This document shows, in pieces, positions 37,215 through 47,543 of a stretch of DNA of 64,000 nt. Position numbers and translations under genes: made by a program. The notes beneath the pieces were generated by a model, which was not told the origin of the DNA, did not search any database, and saw only the letters and a program-made list of their open reading frames with translations. Within the stretch, counting starts at the first letter, position 1; each line of letters starts with the position of its first letter. Origin of the DNA: Turnera subulata (lineage: Eukaryota; Streptophyta; Magnoliopsida; Malpighiales; Passifloraceae); assembly GCA_028386065.3 (NCBI GenBank), contig JAKUCV010002247.1:4915-68914 (forward strand), given 5' to 3'.

Positions 37215-38331
37215 GATGAAAGCATGATAGGTCTCTCAGTGTAAGATGGCGGTTCCTATTAGTGTTCGGGTGTGGAATTTCTGCCGACCGCGTATTTGTA
37301 CTAATTAGGCGTCGGTGCTGCTAGGTCTGGGTTGTCTAGGGTTTCCATTGGCTTCTTTAATAGAGAGCCATGCAGGGCTTATGTATAGTTGGTTTATTTT
37401 GTCATTTTTGGTGATATAGGGCAAAATGTGTTATCAATCATGTAATTAATGTGTTTATTGTATTGTTCTCGATGAGCGCTTACTCCTTTACACAAGGAAC
37501 GTATATATCAATTCTACAACCCCATATACTAACTCAGTAATCTGCACCGAGGGCTGAGGCTGCATGGTGACTACTGATTTTATATCATTTATGGACCTGT
37601 CTCCCTCTACCAGCGTTGGTCCCAATTCTTGATCCCTCCTTGTCTTGGACTTGTCTAGAGGGTTCTCTAGAATTTTTCGTTAGGTCAACATGCGCAGCCA
37701 ATTGACTTCAGAGATCTTGTTCAGGGATAGGTTCATTAGCCTCTATTGGAAGTATTTTAACCTTTTTAACAATTAAAACTTAGTTAATTGACGCTGTCCT
37801 TAAAAAAAAAAAAAAAACTTGGTATGTAGCTACATCAACCCTGTGGTGGGGCATCCACAATTAACCAATTTAAATAAAATTACAACCTGGTTCAAAAAAA
37901 TAAGATTACAACCATTGCAAAAGAAGCATGCAGATTCACTATACACAATCGCCTTTACGCAATAGTCATGTAAAACATTTGTATGGCTACAGAAAACATC
38001 ACGATCAAACTAAGATGCTACTCTAGTATAGCCAACGCTTGACTGGCCAAGTGGCCAACGATTGTCATGGGTCGGTACTCGGTTGGTGCTTACATTGATT
38101 CACTAAAGGGAAAAGGAAAACCAGTCTCTCTCACACACACAGAACCGAGAGACGCACGGGGTGAAAATGAGAATCAAGAAAAAATGGCTCGTTGGACACA
38201 AAATTCAATAAATCACAACAGTCAGTCCTCCAGGGACTGCTCAACGCTCTGGTGTGGATTACAGCTTAGAATACACCCATCAAGGCATCAACCATAACCA
38301 GCGTGAACTTGACTTCATAACCCAAGGCATT
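37215..38331. other. Convergent spacer between TIMELESS and the WD40 gene
   Basis: Contains the 3' UTRs of both genes, transcribed towards each other. A short ORF at 38067-38297 is within this region and is not supported as a gene. One micro-insertion is listed separately. Confidence 0.6.
37879..37913 (+). repeat. Poly(A) micro-insertion
   Basis: ATTACAACC occurs at 37879-37887 and 37905-37913. The insert is TGGTTC, seven A, then TAAG. The direct repeat is only 9 bases, so this is a weaker case than the others. Confidence 0.4.
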
Positions 38332-41300
38332 CTAGTTTATGGATGTAACCCGAACTGAGTGATCCGCTGATCCGGTCAAGAAGATGGGTAAAGTTGGGTG
38401 CCAATCCACAGTTGTTATAGCCGCACTATGTGGCAGTGTTCTCCAGCCATTCGTATACCCTTGAACCTGATTCAGTCAAAATACAAAAAGGATTGTAGCG
38501 CAACATTGACCTATATCAGAATTACATTGCCAGGGGCTAAGCAAAGATGCAGAGACAAATCAGTATGGCTGTAAAAGAACTAAAACGGTGTTTGGGTGTC
38601 ACAAACGCTACCAGAAAGCAGCAAATCACAACCACGGCCACAATGTCAACTTAAGGCAAATTTTTGCAGAACTAGCAATTGGGCATTCACCTGATATATG
38701 GGCGCTCTTACTGAACCAGATGTTACCAACAACCGCTTTCCATCAGCATCCAAAGCCATCTCATGTCTACAGTTTGTTGAGGTCCCCAGGTCACAGTACC
38801 TACAGAATGAACTTAACTAGTGATCTCAAACCATCAACACAAGAAAAAAGAAACGAAAAATCATTAACCACATATCAAGCCCAAATAAACGCATATCCAT
38901 TGTCCCATATACAATACCCTCAGCAAACAAAACCTCCCAACAAGTCACGCCCAAGTGGTTTTAGCTTTTCCTAGCATATTCAAAAATGGAATTACAATCA
39001 TGTAATATGTCAAAAGCCTTGATACTTAATCACTAGTAAAAAACATTTGGCATAAAGTAGATGATAATGATACTAAGGGCATTGAGGGCACAATTATTGC
39101 TCCAGAGTACAACCACGGTATTCATAATCTAAGCTAACAAGCGATAAAAAAAACTACCTGCCACAGTTTCTCGACCAAAGAACCTGCCCTTGGTTCTGCA
39201 AGCTCCATTCAAATACCTAATATGGGAAAGAAGAATGCCATAAGGTTCTCCATGTTTGCCGAAATATGGAACAGCGGAGAAACCTAATAACTAACAAACT
39301 TGTAAAGTTCTCAAAATAAATACAGAAATCCTGTAGTGATACAGCCATCCTAAGGTACATACCACATAACACACCAAACTGCAAGCCAATTAAAAAATAA
39401 GATGACAACAACTTTACCTTCCCATCTGAACCCAAGCTAAAAATGCTTGTCTCATCGGGTCCAAAAAGAATTGAGCTAATTGCAGAGTCGTGCGCTGGCC
39501 ACCCAGTAATCTGAAGACCAGCAGACATGTCTATAGCTGGTTAAGGTTCACTGTGATTGCAAAATCTGAGAACCAAACTCAACGTCCTCAACTGTGAGTA
39601 ACAAAGACAGCAATTTCTTGTTTCATTGGATATGTGGTCAATTCATTCAACGTAGGACATTTTGCTGTATTCTTGAATCTTACATTATTTCTTCCTAGTA
39701 CAAGCAAATTTACCTTGTTTCTTCCTAGTGCAAGCAATCAGCAGGACCGGAATTGAAAATGTACATAATCAAGTGCTTACTGGAACAAACACGAGAATGG
39801 CTACTTTATAAAAAGAAGGAAACAAAAATCCATAAATAGAAAAGGATACCAAACATATGGATCATTCCGTCAGTTGCAGAAGCAGCTAAAATTTTCCCAT
39901 TGTGATTGAAGCATAAGGAAGTGATTGCAGGTGGATCCTCACCAAGAGGAAGAACTGTCTTCAATAAATTTGAAATTCAGTGAGGAAATGATAGAAAATG
40001 TCCAAACACTTGAAACTAAAGTACCGGAACTGACTAAGGCATACCATGGCTTTCCATGTCTTCATGTTCCAAACAGTGAGTGAAGCAAATCCGAGACTGT
40101 CAATATAGCTTGACCCATTCCTGCAAAGATAATGAGGTTCAGTAATATGTAGTGCCAAAATACGAGAGGAGATTCAGAAGTTAAAGCCATTTAGATTGAA
40201 GTTCTAAACTCATGTAACAACTGCAGATTAAATTTGATTAAACACCAGCACCACTTGGAATCTTATTGCCCAGCATTTTAACAGCACTCTAGTGTTGCAA
40301 CTGCCCTATGACAAAAATAAGAGTCGAGGGAGAATAAATAGAAAAGAAAAACCACTGCCTTCCTATGATGCATGCTCTTCCACAGGGTGAGAAACAACAG
40401 TGTAGCACTCTATTCATAACTATGCAACCATCGACCAAATATCAACTGGAACTATGTAACTAAGATACATCATGTTCCAATCATAAAGAGGGTAGGAATT
40501 CTCTTGAATAGATAACATAAGAAACCAATAATGAGGACAGAGAAGTGACATCTTTGAAAAAGATAAATGGTAGTCAGAGATCCTTGTCTAACAGATTGAG
40601 CCATAGCATCCAGACACTTGCATCTTCACAGTGCTTTAGCTCATATAACGTGATTGTAGGAATATTCTACGACCTCAAAATGTTCAGCTGTCAATCATCA
40701 ACAAACAGCTCCATAATAAATTATAGGCGGTCTTTATAGGCAGCGTAACAACCCTAATAATCCATAAAAAATCATAAGCGAAAAGGTTTAACTAGGAAAG
40801 CCAACTAAATAGCAATTGTAACAAACTCCTGACTACCTACTAGAGATGCAACAAATATAAATTACTAGTGTGATCCTGACATCGAAAGGAGAGAAGACAT
40901 GCCCTGTTTCATCACATTTGCACAAAGGTAAACGCACTATCACAGGACAAACCTCCACTCAAGCACATGATGCACGTTGAGTTTTATCAATCAGAAGAAA
41001 GAAATCAAGAGAGAACTTACCTTTTGGAAGCTGATGCAGAAACAAAAATCGGTTCCACAGGGCTGCACTTTAGATCCAAGACACTGCAGCAAACCAGAAT
41101 GATAAGAGCAAGCACAGAGGAAGAATACTTTTAGACAATCTTTTATGTACATGCCTAGGAAATGCTTGACTTGTGTTGAGATCGCAGACAACTCTCTTAG
41201 CATCAACATTCCATGCTTTAATACCTCCATCAGCAGTGCCTATGAGAAGCTTTAGTCAAAATGAACAACGGAATCAAAACCATGAATATCAAATCCTAAA

Positions 41301-43296
41301 TAATCAAATAATTATCTCTTCATCAAATCTAATGAGTATTTGCTAGAACAATGACATTGTACATACCAAGCGGTCAGATTTACACTCCCAATCAAGAGAC
41401 ATAATCTCAGCTCCACAATATATGGTAGCATTTCTAGATGTAGAAGTTGATGATTCATATGTCCATATTCTTTGTAGAGAGAAGGAGAAATAAATTACAG
41501 TTAGCAAACAATGAAGACACTGAAAATAAATGCAAATAAACTCCAAGGCTTTCTGGCAGAATTTGCATCAAATACCTAACAGTGCCATCAACGGATGCAC
41601 TAGCTATATTGTTTCCAGATGCAGAAAAGCGACACCGACTAATCGGGCTGGTGTGGCCTAAAAATGTCTCCTACAAGCATAGTTTTCCAAATGTTACATG
41701 ATAATCACAAAGCAAGCATACTACGTGAAAAGATTACATAACCTAAAGCCCTAATCAAGGAAGTATCTATAAGCAATAATAATATCTTCATAAGCATTTT
41801 CACCTGGAACTCCACCTTTACTTCAGGAAATTCTTCTTCACCCTGCACTTCTCTGCTATCATCTGCACCAGTTCAATAACAGCTCAAATTAGAGCATTTA
41901 GAATAACAAATTAAATCTTCCTACTTCATGAATGTCCATTACAATGATAGGTCATTCCTTTTTTAAAAGAATCATAAAATTAATGTTCTCAATAATGTGG
42001 AATCCACAGTTTTTTTGGGTAGAAAGAATCCTCAGTTCATGAAAGGAAAAAAGAGCCAGAAACTCAAGTACCAATACCACAATAGAGCCATAGTGGATCA
42101 TTTAAATGACATCACCATTGTTACCTCCGTCAATATTAGTACCTGCGGAAGAACTTGATTCATTTCCACTATTAGAAGCCCTATTTACATTTTTGGCACG
42201 TCCACCAGCAGCATTTTCCTGATCCAGCTCAGCTGCACCAGGACTTCCTGCAATACCCGCGGATAACACAGGACTTTCTTCATCCACACCACTTGATGGA
42301 GTAAGATTTTTGGTATTTCCCATGCTTGCTTCCAACTTTGACGGAGCATTACTAGTGTTAGCGAGCCCAAAACAGCATCAAGTAAGTACACACATTCCAA
42401 CTCAAAATTACCACAAGTAAAATCATGCCTACCTCCTCAATCGACGCAATTGGGACTCTTTCTCCTCAAGAAGAGCCTGAAGTTGTGATAGCTTGAGATT
42501 AAGTTGCTTAACATCTCTCTTGAGATGGCTGATTGTGTTCTTCTCCGAACTCATCTTCAAGAGGGAAGGAATGCGTGTTTTTGGTTAAGGATTCCTCCCA
42601 AAACATAATCGCAACTATCCATTATATTACTTACAGAACAATAATTTAAAACATTTATACTGCCATAATAAGTTTTTCAAGTCCATCCGAAAAGGATATG
42701 AGCACCATTGAAGATCTCGCTGAAAAAATTCCTAACAGAAAGGCGCAACCCCTCGTACCATTCCTTGGAGAAATAAACACGAAACTGAGGATCGAAGCTA
42801 GGGTTCTTCATGTAAAGAATCGCTGCAACAACCGCATGCACAACTCAATCAAACTAAAAGGAAAAAAAAAAACAAAAACAAAATCCACCGCTCAAAACTC
42901 ACCGAACCACGGAGTCCAATCCTGGCCGCTCTGCGAGAGCAGATCATTTCCGTATGCGGCGAAGAACTCCGCCACTTTCTCCCTCCTCCCGGACTGCACC
43001 GCGAAGACGACGTAGTATCGGAGTATGGAGACCTCCAATTTCGAGAGAGTAGCGGCGAGCACGGAGTCGGACAGCGAGGAGAAGCACTGGCGGAAGAAAC
43101 CGAGCAGGCCGACCAGCTTATCGGCGTGGAATCTAGGGACGTAGACGGAGAAGATGAGGTCCATGATCTTGTCGACCTGGAAGCCCTTGCCGATGTCGGT
43201 GGACAATTCTGCCTCGAAGGCCTGGAGAGTGTTGGTGAAGCCTCTGAAGAGCAGGAACTCCCTCACCAGCTCCTCCGCGAACTGCATGTTCTCCAT
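38332..43296 (-). CDS. LisH/WD40 protein, WDR91 homologue
   Basis: In animals WDR91 is an endosomal Rab7 effector that lowers PI3-phosphate; the plant role is inferred. Fifteen exons: 43296-42903, 42822-42700, 42574-42433, 42351-42125, 41862-41804, 41670-41576, 41469-41367, 41249-41155, 41083-41021, 40120-40045, 39958-39850, 39530-39418, 39216-39158, 38799-38691, 38466-38332. Total 1902 nt, 633 aa in frame. The N-terminus has a LisH-like helix pair (FAEELVREFLLFRGF). About residues 180-220 are a heptad-rich coil (HLKRDVKQLNLKLSQLQALL). A Ser/Gly-rich linker follows, then WD repeats (GHTSPISRCRFSASG, TADGGIKAWN, HPTLPIFLTGSADHSVRV). Intron 2 is AT-AC, intron 11 is U12-type GT-AG and intron 8 has a GC donor. 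Confidence 0.92.
39531..39849 (-). other. U12-type GT-AG intron (intron 11 of the WD40 gene)
   Basis: The donor reads GTATCCTTTTCT, the U12 consensus. The acceptor region reads ACCTTAACCAGCTATAG, giving a U12-like branch point (CCTTAAC, 39540-39546) about 10 bases from the AG, with no polypyrimidine tract. Confidence 0.8.
41084..41154 (-). other. GC-AG intron (intron 8 of the WD40 gene)
   Basis: The exon ends CCTAG and the intron begins GCATGT and ends GCTGCAG. Only this junction keeps the WD-repeat frame (AFPSVLDLKCSP). GC donors are a known minor class of U2 introns. Confidence 0.75.
42000..42037 (-). repeat. Poly(T) micro-insertion in a WD40-gene intron
   Basis: GAATCCACAGTT (42000-42011) is repeated with one mismatch at 42026-42037. 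The insert is TTTTTGGGTAGAAA. Confidence 0.55.
42575..42699 (-). other. U12-type AT-AC intron (intron 2 of the WD40 gene)
   Basis: The donor is ATATCCTTTTCGG, a perfect U12 AT-AC site. The end is TCCTTAACCAAAAACAC with the branch consensus TCCTTAAC at 42584-42591, about 10 bases before the AC. No GT-AG choice in this interval restores the frame, while AT-AC gives NGARIPSLLKMSSEK, which fits the family. Confidence 0.88.
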
Positions 43297-45360
43297 TGCA
43301 GGAATCGGCGGGGAGGGACGGCCGAGGGAAACGAAGCGATTGATGATTGATAAAGTTTGGCGCTTAATTTTTTTTTGTTTCTTTTTTTCTTATTGACGGT
43401 TTTTTTTTTTTCTTTTCTCCTTTTGCGTGCCTGGAAGGTGGTGGTGGGGGTGATACCGTGATAGTGGGAAACGGTACGGAGGGGACGTTGTGGTCAAGTG
43501 AGTCGAAGACTCGCTATGTTTTTTTTTTTTTTTTTTTTTAACCGTAGTCAGCGAGGGTTCACGGCTTGTCAAGTCAAGTACCCGACCGGATCGGATAAAC
43601 CGACCGATTTGGTTAAACTATTTTTTTTCTTTCATTTCTTTCATTTTGTTTTCTTCTTCTCTCAAATGTCAATTTTTTATTAAAATTTAAAAATAAAGAA
43701 AATCCTGAATCATGCAATGTTGGTATTATTTATGCAGAAAGGTGTGCATTTATTTGATTTACGACGTAGGAGCCTCCTAAAAATTCAGAGAAAAATTGAA
43801 AATGTAAGATTGTGCGAAGTGCCTTGGTCAAACTATTCTAAAATAAATAAAAACATCCATCTGGAGAAGTTTTATTATTTTTTTCCCCAAATTTAGATAA
43901 AAATATAAAAATAATTTTTTTCTTATAAAAAAGCAGAATACCAGATTTCATACACTAATTCGTATATTTTGATCAATTTCATTAATGAATTTATAATTGA
44001 GTTAATCTAATACATCAATTATCATTATTTGGTCAATTTAATACAAAACTATGACCGTAACATTCTCTCTTAAAGAAAAAAAAATTACACATTTTTTTTT
44101 GGTGGTTTCAAATGTTAACGGGTGTGGTTTTGAAAAAAAAACACCAAAATTATATGGGTTAATCCGATTCAAATGGGTAAATTTTGGGTCTTTTTATAAA
44201 GGTCATCTGTGTGTCACCTATTATTAGTTGAACATCAGGATTGCAATCTTCACCATATAACTAAATTGACCCAAATTTAAAAATTAATATATTAAATTGA
44301 TCCAATTGTAATGATTGGTATATGAAATTGACCAAAACATACAAAAGTATATGAAATTGGATATTATGCTTCTTACAAAGTTATTGTTTTTTTCAAATGG
44401 AGAACAAAGAGGAGAAAAAAAAAGAGATTAAAACAAATTTAGGAAGAGTGTCGAGCGAGAGAAGAAAAATGAGATTGAGAAGGATAGAAACCCACCCTAA
44501 TTCGCGGCGGAATTTGCTAAAAATGAAATTGCTTTCACGAATTCTAGGTTTGATTGTTGGATTTGAATATATAGTCGTTGTCAAGCCGGTTTAATTAGGT
44601 CCGTGGTGTAAAAAAATTGATGCAGAGTTTCCATCCAACAATGAAAACAACTAAAATGCAATAGCAATGATGGAGGTGAATAGATAGTATATGGAAGCCA
44701 ATTCCAATTTTGAAGAAGCCAGGTCATCTAAGTTTTTTTTTTTTAGGAGATGAATTGGGGTTTCTTCCTCCTACAAGGCTACAACAGCTCGAGATAACAA
44801 GGACTGCTAATTTTATTCTTCTTGGACCAAAATGAACTTACAAGGATTATTAAAACAAAGATGAGACAGCTTCATACCAAAAGAACTTGAGTGACATAAA
44901 ACAAAGACGAGATGACCATAGATATCAATTCGACAGATTTAAACCTTGATTGATACTTTAAGAAGGACCCAGCTTCATACCAAAAGAAAAGGACAAACAA
45001 GAAGAAGGACCCTAGCCATTAACACCATCCATTTCTTGCATCGTGACATTATAATTATAGTATAACTCCGCATCTCAAGCGTAGTTTCTCATTAATATAT
45101 CTAATCATAAAAATCACGTTATATTCGAACTTTTTTTTTTTTTTGTGGAAGTTATATTCGAACTTGGATCTTGACAAATGACAAGCATACTAGTCACTGT
45201 CGGTCTAGCCAATGTCAACATTTCATTTACTCTACATGGATGGTACATTCTTGTATATGAACACATTTTGGATTGCTTTGTTATTTTCTTGTTCGTTTTA
45301 AGGAATATGTATATATCCAAAACTTCATAGATGCATCAGATGAGAAGGAAATGGGGACTG
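43297..45360. other. Spacer upstream of the WD40 gene
   Basis: Contains the WD40-gene promoter, several homopolymer T runs (43512-43540, 44733-44745) and A/T-rich spacer. No gene recognised. One micro-insertion is listed separately. Confidence 0.5.
45118..45165 (-). repeat. Poly(T) micro-insertion with 15-bp target duplication
   Basis: GTTATATTCGAACTT occurs identically at 45118-45132 and 45151-45165. The 18-base insert is a T run followed by GTGGAA. Confidence 0.75.
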
Positions 45361-45369
45361 ATTTAAGTT

Positions 45370-45663
45370 GGGTTTTTGGGTTTTTTGGGTCCCAATGTTT
45401 AGTGGTTTGGCCAATTTGGTACCCCGACATTTTTTTTGGCTAGGCAGGTACCCCGACTTTGCATGGGCAGGCCAAACGTGATCCCCCGGTCAGGTACTTG
45501 CTGACTTGGAGAGCTGCCCGGATTTGAGATCTGAGAGGTGCTCCGAAACGACGTCGTTTTAGTTGCTTGGGTGGACACATCAGATCCACATGTCTTTGTG
45601 GGGTCCGCATGCTACCAACCCGGATTCTTACCCAACCAATCGACCCGAAACATGATAAATACC
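45370..45663. repeat. Left terminal inverted repeat of the MULE
   Basis: About 294 bp, closely matching the reverse complement of the right end. Contains one copy of the palindrome-like CGAAACGACGTCGTTTTAG. Confidence 0.9.
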
Positions 45664-45894
45664 GAAACGAAAGCTGACCCGATTCTGATTATTTATTTAA
45701 TAAATTTTCTTTCTTTTAATCAAATTTAATTTATAAAAATCTAGAGAATGAGTAAATCTTAGTTTTTAAAAATCTTACTTGGATTTAAATAAATACACCT
45801 TATTAATTATTTTTTCTGAATAATTTTTAAAAATTTCTATTTAAACTTTTCCGCAGCCGCTTTAAATTTGTAAAAAATATCTAAAATTTTTTCA

Positions 45895-45936
45895 TAATAA
45901 TAATAATAATAATAATAATAATAGTAATAATAATAA
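45895..45936. repeat. (TAA)n microsatellite inside the MULE
   Basis: About 13 TAA/AAT units with one G interruption. Confidence 0.9.
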
Positions 45937-46793
45937 ATGAAAAGCAAGATCAAATCTCAACTGTCAAAATAAAAAAAAAAACAAAAAATAAACGTGCTTT
46001 TCTCACCCCAAAATACAAAAATAGTTTTGTCATCCATCATCAACGGTACAAGGAACAACACCTCACCCTACATACAACTCAAATTAGATGCATGTAAATG
46101 ATAAATAAAAAATTTAAAAGACACTGTGGCGAACAACTGTGTGAAGCAAGAATAAATTGGGTTTCCTTTCGCAGCTGCCGCGCCGGAACCGACAACAGCA
46201 AAGCCAACTGCCACCGCCCGCCACAAAGACTATCACCCTTGAGATCTGTCATCAAAAATAGCAACAGCTGCGTGTGACACTGCCGCCTCGCTGAAACAGC
46301 CAACCGTCACTCCTTCCTCTCCTCCTCTTTCAAAGTTGGTCTCGCCGTGTCCCTGCCCGTTGGATTTGTCCACTGAGATTGGATTGCAACGGGTGGAAGG
46401 AAGATGGGATTTTGATGATAGGATTTGGTTGATTAATGATTAACAGATCAAATCTTTTTTTAAGAGATTGTTGCAGGTTGCAAGGTGATGGGTGGGTAGT
46501 TTTGGTGGGTGTTTGAAGAGGGTGGTGGTGGGTGTTTGAGAAGAGGGTGGGGGCTGATGGTGGTGGTGAAAGGGGTCGACGGTGCGAGGTTGATTTCTTG
46601 TTGCTTTGCTTTTTTTTTGTTTTAAAAAATGGTTCATAAGAAAGAGTAGGAGAAAGTGGAGGAGTAAATTTAGGAGAAAAAATATGATCATATGATGTCG
46701 TGTAAGGCCAAAAAACTCAACTTTAATATCTTTATTTTGAATCGATTTGGGAGGATTTAAAATAGATAGTCAGGTTTTTTTGGGGTTATGGGT

Positions 46794-47106
46794 GGTATTC
46801 ATCGGGTTCCAATTCGGTTGGGTCAGGGTTTGGGGTTGGTAGCATACTGGGCTCATAAAGACAAGTGGACTTTGACATGTCCACCTAACCCTCTAAAACG
46901 ACGTCGTTTTGGCTCTAGACGACGTCGTTTTGGAGCACCTCTCAGACCTCAAATCCGGGCAGCCCTCCACGTCAGCAAGTACCTGATCGGGGGATCACGT
47001 TTGGCCTGCCCATGCAAAGTCGGGGTACCTGCCCGGCCAAAAAAAATGTCGGGGTACCAAATTGGCCAAACCACTAAACATTGGGACCCAAAAAACCCAA
47101 AAACCC
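46794..47106. repeat. Right terminal inverted repeat of the MULE
   Basis: About 313 bp. It is longer than the left end by an extra block of about 21 bp that doubles the ACGACGTCGTTTT palindrome (46897-46932). Confidence 0.9.
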
Positions 47107-47148
47107 ATTTAAGTTTAAAAAACTTGCTGTTGTGAAAAAAAAAAAAAT

Positions 47149-47435
47149 CGTTCTTGCCAAGTAGGGATCCAGAATGGTACTTCTTTGGACCACGGGACAG
47201 GAAATATCCAAATGGTTTCAGGACAAACCGGGCAACTAGAGCCGGATACTGGAAGTCCACAGGAAAAGATAGAATGGTTATTTGCCTGGATCGAGCCATT
47301 GGGACGGATAAGACATTAGTTTACTACAGAGACCGAGCCCCTCGAGGAATTAGGACTAATTGGGTAATGCACGAATATGGCCTCGAGGACAAGGAGAGTG
47401 TATGCCCAGGCTTTGGCCTACCTACTGAATTTTAA
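47149..47435 (+). pseudogene. NAC-domain transcription factor fragment
   Basis: The frame reads [20 protein letters not shown], then [18 protein letters not shown], then [20 protein letters not shown], then EYGLED, and stops at 47433-47435. These are the middle DNA-binding subdomains of a NAC protein, normally exon 2. The N-terminal subdomains A/B, a start codon and the regulatory C-terminus are missing. It begins about 35 bases after the MULE target duplication and ends 108 bases from the stop codon of the receptor kinase on the other strand. A relic is most likely. Confidence 0.85.
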
Positions 47436-47543
47436 TCTTCTTTCTCTATCAAAAGTCAAAACAAAAATCCGGAGTTCCATCAACCGATAATTGTCATCAA
47501 AAGTCAAAAACTAAAAACAATTTCATTTGGTCCACTACGTGGA

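Larger units (their letters stand above)
45361..47115. mobile_element. Non-autonomous Mutator-like element (MULE)
   Basis: A 1737-bp element (45370-47106) has long inverted ends starting GGGTTTTTGGGTTTTTTGGG. Exact 9-base duplications ATTTAAGTT flank it at 45361-45369 and 47107-47115, the length made by Mutator transposases. The interior (45.66-46.79 kb) is A/T-rich with a TAA microsatellite and short Pro/His-rich ORFs. No transposase and no recognisable captured gene. Confidence 0.93.
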
